A DNA stretch of 64,000 bases, from contig NZ_LT594324.1 of NCBI RefSeq assembly GCF_900089605.1, forward strand, positions 1-64,000, in the 5' to 3' direction. Positions 8,015-15,727 of this stretch are shown piece after piece. Within the stretch, counting starts at the first letter, position 1. Each line of letters begins with the position of its first letter. The DNA is from Micromonospora narathiwatensis (GTDB lineage Bacteria; Actinomycetota; Actinomycetes; Mycobacteriales; Micromonosporaceae). Made by a program: the position numbers and the translations under genes. Below the pieces are notes generated by a model, which saw nothing but the letters and a program-made list of their open reading frames with translations, had not been told where the DNA came from and searched no databases.

Positions 8015-8781
8015 TCGGGGACGTGCCGACACCTGCCTCCCTGGACGTACGCAGCGTCCGGTACGCGTACCCGGACGGTCACGTCGCCCTGCACGGGGTG
8101 GACCTGACCGTGCCGCGCGGCGACCGGGTCGCCCTGCTCGGGCCGAACGGCGCGGGCAAGACCACCCTGGTGCTGCACCTCAACGGCATCCTCACCCCGA
8201 CCGAGGGCACGGTCAGCGTCGGCGGCCTGACGGTCAGCCGGGACCGGGACACCCTGGCCGAGATCCGGCGCCGGGTGGGCATCGTCTTCCAGGACCCGGA
8301 CGACCAGCTCTTCCTGCCCACCGTCGCCGAGGACGTCGCGTTCGGGCCGGCCAACCTCGGGCTGCGCGGGGCGGAGCTGGCCGCCCGGGTCGACGAGGCC
8401 CTCACCGCCGTCGGGATGGGCGAGCACCGGGACCGGGCACCCCACCACCTCTCCTTCGGCCAGCGTCGCCGGGTGGCGGTGGCCACCGTGCTCGCCATGC
8501 ATCCGGAGATCCTGGTCCTCGACGAGCCGTCGTCCAACCTCGACCCGGCGGCCCGGCGGGAACTGGCCGAGATCCTGCGCACCCTGCCGGTGACCCTGCT
8601 GATGGTCACCCACGACCTGCCGTACGCGGCGGAGCTCTGCGACCGGTCGGTGATCCTGGACGCCGGCCGGGTGGTCGCCGACGCCCCGACCGTGGACGTC
8701 CTCACCGACGAGCCCCTGCTGGCCCGCCACCGCCTCGAACTTCCCTACGGCTTCGACCCCCGCACCGCCGCCCGCCGCTGA
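8011..8781 (+). CDS. cbiO: ECF transporter ATP-binding protein CbiO/EcfA
   Basis: This 256-residue ABC ATPase powers the metal importer. It contains an A-loop region (VRYAYPDG), Walker A GPNGAGKTT, the Q-loop VGIVFQDPDDQLFLPTV typical of EcfA/CbiO, the signature LSFGQRRR, Walker B ILVLDEPSSNLDP and the H-loop MVTHDLPYAAE. Only one ATPase gene is present, so it probably works as a homodimer, as in other Cbi/Nik systems. Its last 37 bases overlap the end of the convergent gene that finishes at 8745. The four genes form one operon, probably under the Nur-like operator. Confidence 0.94.
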   Translation: MIGDVPTPASLDVRSVRYAYPDGHVALHGVDLTVPRGDRVALLGPNGAGKTTLVLHLNGILTPTEGTVSVGGLTVSRDRDTLAEIRRRVGIVFQDPDDQLFLPTVAEDVAFGPANLGLRGAELAARVDEALTAVGMGEHRDRAPHHLSFGQRRRVAVATVLAMHPEILVLDEPSSNLDPAARRELAEILRTLPVTLLMVTHDLPYAAELCDRSVILDAGRVVADAPTVDVLTDEPLLARHRLELPYGFDPRTAARR

Positions 8782-9902
8782 CCGCCCCCGAGAGTGGGGC
8801 GCTCCTCAGCGAGGCGCGGACGTCGCGGGGGCGGGGTGGCGCGGGCGAGGCGGGCGGCGGTGTGCAGGCGCAGGACGCCGGCGGCGACCGCACCGGCCCC
8901 GGAGGCCAGCACCAACACCACCGTGACCCGGGCCAGGACCGCCGGCCCGGCCACCGGGACCACCGAGCGGGACAGCACGGCCAGGTTCCCCAGCCCGGCG
9001 AAGAGGGTCAGACAGGCCCCGGCCAGGGCGAGCGTGAAGTCGGCGGCCCCCCGGCGGGCCAGCGCGTAGCCGCCGGCGGCGACCGCGCCGAGCCCGGTGA
9101 GCAGCGTCCAGACCTGCGCGCCGAGCAGCCCGAGCAGCACCCCGCCCACGCCCTCGGCGCCGGCGTCGAGCACCCGGCCCACGGTGAACGTCACCGTGGC
9201 CGCGCCGCCGAGGGCGAGCAGGGCGCCGACCGCGCGCAACGCGCGTACCCCCGGTGCCGTGCCGCCCGGGACCAGTCCGGCCGCGCCGATGACCAGGAAG
9301 CCGAGCGTGGCGGCCACCCACCAGGGGTACGCGTCCGGCGGCGGCAGCCAGTCCAGGGTGCCGCGTACCTCGATCGTCTGGTCGCCGGCGCGCAACGGCA
9401 CCACCCAGTCGCGGATCCGCTGCTGCCGGGTCGGATCGGCGCTCACCCGCGGCGGCGGCGTCGACTCCAGCCAGAGTGTCCGCTGGTCGTGCCACTGGGC
9501 CGACGGACCGTCGGCGACCCGCCGCCACTCCGGCGGGGCCGCCGGGTCGGCCTCCGGCGGCAGTTGGGTGTCGCCCGCGATGGTCCGGTTCAGGTACGTG
9601 GCGGGGGAGCGGGTGTTCTCGTACACCCCGCCGGGGCCGATCCGTAGGTACGGCTCCCCGGAGTAGCCCATCACCTCGACGTCCCGCCCGGTGCGGTTGG
9701 TCAGCTCCAGGCGGGCCCCCGCCTCGACCATCCGGGCGGTGAGCCCGGGCCGGGCGGGGCCGATCGCGGTGACCTCGGCCCGGTAGTCGGTGCCGTCGGG
9801 GGCGTCCGCGCCGTGCGCGGCGGCCGGCGTGGCGAGGGCGAGGAGGGCGGCGAGCGCGGCGGTGACCACCAGCCCCGCCCGCCGCAGCGGTGCCAGGGTC
9901 AC
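8745..9902 (-). CDS. Secreted-domain membrane protein of unknown function in sigma/MauE/DsbA operon
   Basis: The GTG at 9902 overlaps the stop of the thioredoxin-like gene (GTGA), so I use it rather than the long in-frame extension to 10040. The 385-residue protein has a signal peptide (LVVTAALAALLALATPAAAHG) and an extracytoplasmic region of about 190 residues rich in conserved-looking motifs (LELTNRTGRDVEVMGYSGEPYL, YENTRSPATYLNRT, WLPPPDAYPWW). Four or five membrane helices and a basic cytoplasmic tail follow. I do not recognise a named family. Its place as the last gene of the operon beside copper genes suggests a role in extracytoplasmic redox or metal handling; this is inference. The 3' end overlaps cbiO convergently by 37 bases. 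Confidence 0.8.
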   Translation of the reverse strand: MTLAPLRRAGLVVTAALAALLALATPAAAHGADAPDGTDYRAEVTAIGPARPGLTARMVEAGARLELTNRTGRDVEVMGYSGEPYLRIGPGGVYENTRSPATYLNRTIAGDTQLPPEADPAAPPEWRRVADGPSAQWHDQRTLWLESTPPPRVSADPTRQQRIRDWVVPLRAGDQTIEVRGTLDWLPPPDAYPWWVAATLGFLVIGAAGLVPGGTAPGVRALRAVGALLALGGAATVTFTVGRVLDAGAEGVGGVLLGLLGAQVWTLLTGLGAVAAGGYALARRGAADFTLALAGACLTLFAGLGNLAVLSRSVVPVAGPAVLARVTVVLVLASGAGAVAAGVLRLHTAARLARATPPPRRPRLAEERPTLGGGQRRAAVRGSKP

Positions 9903-10621
9903 TTGCCGGCCGCCGCCACCGCTGCCTTGATCCCCTCGGGGGTGCGCTCCGTGTCCTGGAGCACCCTGCCGTTGACCTTGATGGTCGGGGTGCTGACGAC
10001 GCCCGACCGGCTGGCGTCGTCGGTGACGTGCGCGGTCCACGACTTGTACTTGCCGTCCTTCACGCAGGAGCTGAAGGCGTCCCGGCTCACCCCGACGCTC
10101 GCGCCGATGTCGATCAGCTCGGCGTCGCTCAGCCCGGCGCTGTTCTCCGGCGGCTGCTTCGCGAAGAGGGCGTCGGTGAACTCCTTGAACCGCGCGCCGT
10201 CGGCGGCGCAGCCGGAGGCGGCCGAGGCGCGGGTGGAGTACTCGGTGCTGGAGAACCGGTTGAGGAAGGCGACCGGGTGGAAGACCACCCGCACCTTGTT
10301 CTCGTTGATCAGCTCGGTGATGGTCGAGCCGCTGGTGTCCTGGAAGTTCTTGCAGGCCGGGCAGAGGTAGTCCTCGTACTGGTCGACGGTGACCGGGCCG
10401 TTGCCGAGGACGATGCCGGTGCCCTCGTGGTTGGCGTTGGGCGGGGCGGTGTAGGTCTTCGACTTCTGGCTGGAGAAGACCGCCCAGCCGATCAGCCCGG
10501 CGATCACCAGCACCGCCGCCGCGCCGATCGAGGTCCAGATCGTCCGGGTCCGCCGCTTCTCTCGCGCGATCTGCTCGCGGACCACCTGGGCCGCCTTCTT
10601 CTGGCCCTTGCGACTACTCAT
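9899..10621 (-). CDS. DsbA/thioredoxin-fold membrane-anchored oxidoreductase
   Basis: The 240-residue protein has a long basic N terminus (KKAAQVVREQIAREKRRTR), one membrane helix (about 27-50) and an extracytoplasmic thioredoxin_4 (DsbA-like) domain. The redox motif is CPAC in VDQYEDYLCPACKNFQ. The cis-proline loop GVVSTPTIKVNGRVL sits near the C terminus and two more Cys lie in the helical insert (AASGCAADG, SSCVKDG). Such proteins form or isomerise disulfides in exported proteins. Its start overlaps the MauE-like gene by eight bases; MauE-type proteins act as membrane quinone-linked partners of such thioredoxins, so the pair probably forms one redox relay. Confidence 0.92.
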   Translation of the reverse strand: MSSRKGQKKAAQVVREQIAREKRRTRTIWTSIGAAAVLVIAGLIGWAVFSSQKSKTYTAPPNANHEGTGIVLGNGPVTVDQYEDYLCPACKNFQDTSGSTITELINENKVRVVFHPVAFLNRFSSTEYSTRASAASGCAADGARFKEFTDALFAKQPPENSAGLSDAELIDIGASVGVSRDAFSSCVKDGKYKSWTAHVTDDASRSGVVSTPTIKVNGRVLQDTERTPEGIKAAVAAAGK

Positions 10622-11138
10622 CCTCGCCCTCCTCGGGTGCCTTGCCCGCCAGCCAGCCGTCCAGCGCGAACGGGGTGCGGGGCCAGATCAGCAGGAACCC
10701 GGCCAGTACCAGGAATCCCAGGTCCCGGAGGATCTCCGGGAGGTAGCTCGGGGCCTGGCCGGCGGCGAGCTGGCCGCCGCTGCCGAAGCACCCGCAGTCG
10801 ATGGCCAGGCCACGGGCCCAGGCGGAGGCGATGCCGGCGATGAAGACCACCAGCAGCGCCGCGGAGACGCCGGCGACCAGTCGGGTGGCCAGCCCGACGA
10901 TCAGGAGTACGCCGAGCGCCAGCTCCACGAACGGCAGCGCGGCACCGATGACGGTGGCCAGGTCGTACGGCATCACCTGGTAGGCGTTGACCGCCCGGCC
11001 GGAGGCGGCCAGGTCGCCGATTTTGCTGGCGCCGGCGAACAACCAGACGGCGGCCAGGCCGAGCCGGGCGGCGGCGCCGAGCCAGGGGCGGAGGACGGCC
11101 CAGCGGCCGGGCCGGGCACTCGATGCGGTCACGGTCAT
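10614..11138 (-). CDS. MauE/DoxX-like membrane redox protein
   Basis: The 174-residue, four-helix membrane protein belongs to the MauE / DoxX-like group: LGLAAVWLFAGASKIGDL in helix 1, PFVELALGVLLIVGL, VAGVSAALLVVFIAGIAS and a final helix LVLAGFLLIWP. The signature RGLAIDCGCFGSGG, with paired Cys between helices, matches the MauE redox loop. ATG 11138 is chosen; longer in-frame extensions overlap the sigma factor. It overlaps the DsbA-like gene and lies 32 bases after the sigma gene. The expected role is re-oxidation or reduction of the extracytoplasmic thioredoxin. Confidence 0.88.
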   Translation of the reverse strand: MTVTASSARPGRWAVLRPWLGAAARLGLAAVWLFAGASKIGDLAASGRAVNAYQVMPYDLATVIGAALPFVELALGVLLIVGLATRLVAGVSAALLVVFIAGIASAWARGLAIDCGCFGSGGQLAAGQAPSYLPEILRDLGFLVLAGFLLIWPRTPFALDGWLAGKAPEEGEDE

Positions 11139-11170
11139 TGGTCGCCCCGGATCCGAGAGAAGTTCCACCG

Positions 11171-11758
11171 TCACCCGGCCAGCGCGTCGTCGACGGCGTC
11201 GATCAGCTCGTCGCGGGCCCGGGCGACGCGGGAACGGATGGTGCCCACCGGCACCCCCTCCACCGCCGCGGCCTCCGCGTACGACAGGCCGAGCAACTGG
11301 GTGAGCACGAACGCGCCGCGCCGTTCGGCGGGGAGCCGGCGGACCAGGTCGCTGGCGCCGAGCTGCCCGGCCGGGTCGGGGTACGGCCGGTCGGTGGCGG
11401 CCTGCGCGGCGAGGCGTTCCCCGAGCCGCCGTCGGCGTACCACCGTCCGCAGGTGGTCGGCGCAGGCCCGCCGGGCGATGCCGAGCAGCCAGGTACGCGC
11501 GCTGGAGCGCCCCTCGAACCCGGGCAGCGCCCGGAACGCCCGCAGGTACGTCTCCTGGGTCAGGTCGTCGGCGCTGTCCGGATCGATCAGGGCCGCGGCG
11601 AAACGCCACACCTCGGCCTGGGTGGCCCGGACGAAGGCGGCCTGCGCCGCCGGGTCGCCGTCACGGGCGGCCAGCGCCCATCGTGTCGCGGGATCCCGCG
11701 CAGCGTCGTACCCTGCCGGACCGGGGCCGGCGGAGGCGTCGCGCGGGGCGGGGATCAC
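11171..11758 (-). CDS. ECF-family RNA polymerase sigma factor
   Basis: The 195-residue protein has a sigma region 2 (FVRATQAEVWRFAAAL, DDLTQETYLRAFRAL, SSARTWLLGIARRACADHLR) and a sigma region 4 helix-turn-helix (LPAERRGAFVLTQLLGLSYAEAAAVEGVPVGTIRSRVARARDEL), with no region 1 or 3, so it is an ECF (group 4) sigma factor. GTG 11758 starts just upstream of the conserved part; a longer in-frame ORF begins at 11920. It heads the operon with the MauE-like, DsbA-like and membrane proteins. No intact anti-sigma gene is adjacent, only the zf-HC2-like remnant at 11867. Confidence 0.9.
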   Translation of the reverse strand: MIPAPRDASAGPGPAGYDAARDPATRWALAARDGDPAAQAAFVRATQAEVWRFAAALIDPDSADDLTQETYLRAFRALPGFEGRSSARTWLLGIARRACADHLRTVVRRRRLGERLAAQAATDRPYPDPAGQLGASDLVRRLPAERRGAFVLTQLLGLSYAEAAAVEGVPVGTIRSRVARARDELIDAVDDALAG

Positions 11759-11831
11759 GACAGACGAGGTTACGCGGCGGATCTGGGTCGAGCAGGGTCC
11801 TTCGGCCCTTTCTATGGTCCCGCCCACGTCG

Positions 11832-11857
11832 GGAACTTTTTCCGCCCGCCCTCCGAC
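11832..11857 (+). promoter_or_regulatory. Candidate ECF-type promoter before the copper genes
   Basis: GGAAC at 11832-11836 and CGAC at 11854-11857 are 17 bases apart, which fits the GGAAC-N16/17-CGTC pattern of ECF sigma promoters. It faces the zf-HC2-like fragment and copC-copD and sits next to a sigma gene, so autoregulation is plausible. The match is by eye and the -10 half is imperfect. Confidence 0.3.
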
Positions 11858-11866
11858 TACCCCCTC

Positions 11867-11986
11867 ATGACGTGCGACGACGTACGCGAGGCGCGGTGGG
11901 CGCGGCTGGACGGCGAGCACGCGCCGGCCCCGGCCCGGGACGGGGCCACGGCCACCCGGCGGCCCCTCGTCACGGCCCGCGGATGA
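11867..11986 (+). pseudogene. Remnant of a zf-HC2-type anti-sigma protein
   Basis: A 39-codon open frame starts MTCDDVREARWARLDGEH, which closely resembles the N terminus of small actinobacterial zf-HC2 anti-sigma proteins (MTCxDVREALSARLDGE). The zinc-binding His-x3-Cys-x2-Cys stretch that should follow is missing and the frame stops at 11986, 36 bases before the CopC-CopD start. No clear ribosome site is visible. It is best read as a truncated relic beside the divergent sigma gene. The identification rests on a short motif. Confidence 0.4.
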
Positions 11987-12021
11987 ACCAGGCTCGCCGA
12001 TCCCGGGTCGCGTCGGGAAGC

Positions 12022-13713
12022 ATGATGGTCATGACTCCTGCCGTACGCCGCCGGCCCGGGGCCGCCGCCGACCGTCGCCGGGCCGCCCGGTGGGGGACCC
12101 TGGCCGGCCTGCTGGTCACCCTCGTCGCCCTGCTGCTCGCCCCCGCCACCCCGGCCAGCGCCCACGCGGTGCTGGTGAGCACCAGCCCGACCGCCTCCGC
12201 CGTGGTGCCGAACGCGCCGGCCGAGGTGGTGCTGACCTTCAGCGAGGGGGTACGCAAGGTCCCCGGCAAGATCCGGGTGATCGCTCCCGACGGCTCCCGG
12301 GCCGACCGGGGTGAGCCGACGTTCAACGGCACGGTGGTGACCATCCCGGTCGACCCCTCCGGCGCGCGCGGCACCTACCTGGTGAGCTACCGGGTGATCT
12401 CCGCCGACAGCCATCCGGTCTCCGGTGCGTTCACCTACTCGGTCGGCGCACCCTCGACGCCGCCCACCGACTCCGGTACGGACAACCGCGCGAACCCGGT
12501 GGTGGAGAACGCGGTGAAGGTGGTCAAGTTCGCCGGCTACCTGGGCCTGCTGCTGCTGGTCGGCCCGGCCCTGGTGCTGGCCGCGCTCTGGCCGCGCCGG
12601 CTGTCCCGGCGCGGGCCGGCCCGGCTGGCCTGGTCGGGGCTGGGCCTGCTGGTCGTCGCCACCCTCGCCGAGCTGTGGCTGCAGGTGCCCTACACCGCCG
12701 GTGGCGGGCTGTTCGAGGTGACCGGCTCCGGCCTCGGTGACGTGCTGGGCAGCGCGTACGGCACGGCGCACCTGGTCCGGCTCGGTCTGCTCGCCGCTGC
12801 GGCGTTCCTGCTCCGGCCGCTCTTCGCCGGGCCGGTCGGCCGCACCGACGGGATCATCCTGGGCATCCTCGGCGGGGCGACGCTGTTCACCTGGCCGCTG
12901 GCCGGCCACCCGGCCGCCTCGCCCGCCCCGGCGGTCTCGGTGGTGGTGGACGCGGTGCACCTGGGCAGCATGGCCGTCTGGCTGGGCGGCCTGGTGATGC
13001 TCGCGACCTTCCTGCTGCGCCGGGCCGACGAGCGGGAGCTGGACGCGATCCTGCCGATCTGGTCCCGCTGGGCGACCCTGGCGGTGGCCGCGCTGCTGCT
13101 TGCCGGCACCGTGCAGGCGTTGATCGAGGTGGCCACCCCGGCGGCCCTGGTCGACACCACGTACGGGCGGTTGCTGCTCGCCAAGATCGGGCTGTTCGCG
13201 CTGGTGATCGGGGTGGCGGCGTATTCTAGGGCGCTGGTGCGGCGGCGCACCGCCGCCGGCCGGCCGGGGTCGATGCGCCGGGCGGTGGTGGCCGAGCTGG
13301 CGATCACCGCGGTGGTGCTCGGTGTCACGGCCAACCTGGTACAGACCACCCCGGCCCGTACCGCCGCCGCCAATGTCGCCGGTTCGTCCGCCGGCTACTT
13401 CTCCAGCACCTTGACCAGCCCGATCTACTCGCTCCAGGTGGAGCTGGACCCGGCCGAACGCGGCAACAACTCGATCCACCTCTACGCGTACACCCCGGAC
13501 AACCGGCCGCAGCCGGTGAAGGAGTGGAAGGCCACCGCGGCGCTGCCGTCGGCCGGGATCGAGCCGATCGAGATCCCGCTGCTGGGGCTGACCGACAACC
13601 ACGCCTACGGAGAGATCAGCCTCCCCGCGGCGGGGCAGTGGCAGCTCCGCTTCACCCTCCGCACGACCGAGATCGACCAGGCCACGGTGACCGCCACCGT
13701 GCCGATCAAGTAG
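12022..13713 (+). CDS. Copper resistance protein, CopC-CopD fusion
   Basis: The 563-residue protein starts with a signal peptide ending ASA|HAVLVSTSPT, so the mature protein begins with the His that ligates Cu(II) in CopC. The CopC beta-sandwich follows (PAEVVLTFSEGVRKVPGKIRV, YRVISADSHPVSGAFTYSVG) with the conserved Asp-x-His pair. Then comes a CopD domain of about eight helices (VKFAGYLGLLLLVGPAL, VVVDAVHLGSMAVWLGGLVML, GRLLLAKIGLFALVIGVAAYSR). The C-terminal 130 residues form an extracytoplasmic beta-rich domain (YSLQVELDPAERGNNSIHLY). Three ATGs (12022, 12025, 12031) are possible after GGGAAG; the exact one is uncertain. The role is periplasmic-side copper binding and import or tolerance. 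Confidence 0.92.
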   Translation: MMVMTPAVRRRPGAAADRRRAARWGTLAGLLVTLVALLLAPATPASAHAVLVSTSPTASAVVPNAPAEVVLTFSEGVRKVPGKIRVIAPDGSRADRGEPTFNGTVVTIPVDPSGARGTYLVSYRVISADSHPVSGAFTYSVGAPSTPPTDSGTDNRANPVVENAVKVVKFAGYLGLLLLVGPALVLAALWPRRLSRRGPARLAWSGLGLLVVATLAELWLQVPYTAGGGLFEVTGSGLGDVLGSAYGTAHLVRLGLLAAAAFLLRPLFAGPVGRTDGIILGILGGATLFTWPLAGHPAASPAPAVSVVVDAVHLGSMAVWLGGLVMLATFLLRRADERELDAILPIWSRWATLAVAALLLAGTVQALIEVATPAALVDTTYGRLLLAKIGLFALVIGVAAYSRALVRRRTAAGRPGSMRRAVVAELAITAVVLGVTANLVQTTPARTAAANVAGSSAGYFSSTLTSPIYSLQVELDPAERGNNSIHLYAYTPDNRPQPVKEWKATAALPSAGIEPIEIPLLGLTDNHAYGEISLPAAGQWQLRFTLRTTEIDQATVTATVPIK

Positions 13714-13730
13714 TGGAAGGCTTCGCACCC

Positions 13731-14465
13731 ATGATCCGTCTCCGGCGTTCCGCCGCCGTCGCCACGCTCACCATGGCCGCCGTCGCCACGGCGCTGCTCG
13801 GCCTGGCCGGGCCGGCCTCGGCGCACGTCACGATCAACCCGAAGGAGGCCGACCAGGGCGGCTACGGCCGTTTCGCCTTCCGGGTGCCGAACGAGAGCGA
13901 CACGGCGTCGACGGTCAAGGTCGAGGTGGTGCTGCCGGAGAACGCGCCGGTCGGCTCGGTCTCGACCATGCCGGTCCCCGGCTGGACGGTGCAGGTGGAG
14001 AAGCGCAAGGTCGACCCGCCGGTCGAGGTGCACGGCAGCCAGCTCACCGAGGCGGTGTCCAAGCTGACCTGGACCGCGCCCGCGAACGCCGGGGTCAAGC
14101 CGGGCGAGTTCCAGGAGTTCCCGGTGTCGATGGGGCCGCTGCCGCAGGTGGACCAGATGGTGTTCAAGGTGCTCCAGACGTACTCCGACGGCGACGTGTC
14201 CCGCTGGATCGAGGAGCCGACGCCGGGCGGGGAGGAGCCGGAGAACCCGGCCCCGGTGCTCACCCTGACCGCCGCGTCGGCGTCCGCGGCGCCGGCCGCG
14301 AACGCCCCGACGGGCTCCCCGGTCGCCGAGAGCGGTGACGGCGACTCCGACGGGGGTGCCGGCACGGCCCTCGGAGTGGCCGGTCTGGTCGCCGGCCTGG
14401 CCGGTCTGGTCCTGGGCGGGCTGGCCTTCCTGCGTACCCGTCGGGAGCCCACGCCGAAGCCCTGA
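13731..14465 (+). CDS. YcnI family (DUF1775) copper-binding protein
   Basis: The 244-residue protein has a signal peptide ending PASA|HVTINPKEADQGGYGRFAFRVPNE. The N-terminal His of the mature protein binds Cu(II) in YcnI. The DUF1775 beta-sandwich follows (VPGWTVQVEKRKVD, SKLTWTAPANAGVKPGEFQEF, LPQVDQMVFKVLQTYSDGDVSRWIEEP) with the conserved Trp. A low-complexity linker and a C-terminal membrane helix (GVAGLVAGLAGLVLGGLAFL) with a basic tail anchor it. It begins 17 bases after copC-copD, so both are one copper operon. Confidence 0.93.
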   Translation: MIRLRRSAAVATLTMAAVATALLGLAGPASAHVTINPKEADQGGYGRFAFRVPNESDTASTVKVEVVLPENAPVGSVSTMPVPGWTVQVEKRKVDPPVEVHGSQLTEAVSKLTWTAPANAGVKPGEFQEFPVSMGPLPQVDQMVFKVLQTYSDGDVSRWIEEPTPGGEEPENPAPVLTLTAASASAAPAANAPTGSPVAESGDGDSDGGAGTALGVAGLVAGLAGLVLGGLAFLRTRREPTPKP

Positions 14466-14481
14466 CCAGCGCCGATGCTCG

Positions 14482-14510
14482 CCGGCCCGACGGATCTTCC
14501 GGCGGGCCGG
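14482..14510 (+). terminator. Hairpin after ycnI-like gene
   Basis: CCGGCCCG and CGGGCCGG form an 8-bp perfect stem with a 13-base loop, just after the copper operon. There is no run of T, as is common in actinobacteria. Confidence 0.5.
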
Positions 14511-14617
14511 TGTGCTTTCTGCGGTCCTTTGGGTGCTTGCCGTGGATATCCGGCGATTGCACGGTTTGCGTCGGTAAGGTCGGCCCGGGTAATCGGCTAC
14601 CGAAGGGGACGACGCGA

Positions 14618-15565
14618 ATGCGGTTCGTGCGAACGATCGCCGGCATGGTGCTGTTGGTGACGGGGATCCCGGCGCTGCTGGTCGGGGCCGTGCTCTGGAC
14701 CGCGGCACAGCACGCCGGTCCGGACGGCGGCTTCGGCGCCCGCTTCGAGACGATCCGCACCCCCGGCCAGGCCGTCGTGGTCACCGACATCGACGACCTG
14801 CTCCGCACGGAGGCGCCCTTCGCCCGTACCGGGCTGGCCCACCTGCGGCTGACCGCGCGTACCCCCGACGGCCCGGCCTTCCTCGGCCTGGCCCCGACCG
14901 ACCAGGTCGGACGCTGGCTCCGGGACGTCCCGCACGCCACGGTGAGCCGGGTCGCGCTGGCCCGCGGCCCGCTGCCGGTCCGCCTGGAACCGGCCGGCCC
15001 GGCCGCCGCCGCCGCCGACGCCGCAGTCCCGCACGACCAGGGCTTCTGGGTACGCGAGGGGACCGGCGCGCTGGAGTGGACCCCCGCCGAGCTGGCCGAC
15101 CGGCCGCTGAGCCTGGTGGTGATGCGCCCGGACGGCCGCGCCGACCTGACCCTGGACCTGCGCGCCGAGGCGTGGGCCGGCTGGCTCCCCGGTACGGCGT
15201 GGGCGCTGCTCGCCGGTGGGGTGCTGCTCTTGGTCCTCGCCGTGATGCTGCTGCTGCGCCCGGTCCGCCCGCGCGAGGTGGTCTTCGTGGTCGACCCCGA
15301 CCAGGTCCCGGTGCTCGCCGGGCGGCTCGGGGTCACCTCGCTCAGCGGGCTGGGCAGCCGCGAGGAGCCGTGCGGCGTACCCGAGCGGCAACTGGTCTCC
15401 GTCGGGGCGGGGTCACCCGCCGGGCGGCCCCGGCCGGCGCTCGGACCGGTGCCGAGCCGGCGCCCGGAGACCCTCGCGGACCTGCCGGCCGGCCCGGACT
15501 GGTCCTGGCCGCCCGCCTCGGCTCCCGAGACGCCCCGACCGGTGGACGGCCCCGCCGACGCCTGA
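14618..15565 (+). CDS. Membrane protein of unknown function
   Basis: The 315-residue protein starts at ATG 14618 after GAAGGGGA. It has an N-terminal helix (IAGMVLLVTGIPALLVGAVLW) and an extracytoplasmic domain of about 165 residues (FETIRTPGQAVVVTDIDDLLRTEAPFAR, DQVGRWLRDVPHATVSRV, LVVMRPDGRADLTLDLRAEA). A second helix (LLAGGVLLLVLAVMLLL) and a proline-rich cytoplasmic tail of about 95 residues follow. I do not recognise a named family. It stands alone between hairpins, convergent with the mannosyltransferase gene. Confidence 0.75.
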   Translation: MRFVRTIAGMVLLVTGIPALLVGAVLWTAAQHAGPDGGFGARFETIRTPGQAVVVTDIDDLLRTEAPFARTGLAHLRLTARTPDGPAFLGLAPTDQVGRWLRDVPHATVSRVALARGPLPVRLEPAGPAAAAADAAVPHDQGFWVREGTGALEWTPAELADRPLSLVVMRPDGRADLTLDLRAEAWAGWLPGTAWALLAGGVLLLVLAVMLLLRPVRPREVVFVVDPDQVPVLAGRLGVTSLSGLGSREEPCGVPERQLVSVGAGSPAGRPRPALGPVPSRRPETLADLPAGPDWSWPPASAPETPRPVDGPADA

Positions 15566-15587
15566 CGATCCCCGCCCGGCAACGGCG

Positions 15588-15622
15588 GGTGGCCCCCCGC
15601 GCTGCCGACGCGGAGGGCCACC
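15588..15622. terminator. Hairpin between convergent genes
   Basis: GGTGGCCC and GGGCCACC pair, with inner G/C pairing, about 20 bases after the stop at 15565. It can serve the plus-strand gene and possibly the minus-strand gene that ends at 15728. Confidence 0.5.
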
Positions 15623-15727
15623 GTCACCGGGGGAATTCGGTGCTACCTGGGAGAAAATTGAGGTAGTTGGGAGCAGATTAGCGCCGAACCTCCGCCGGAC
15701 GCGAGGTCTGTCCATTTGGTGCAAGTT

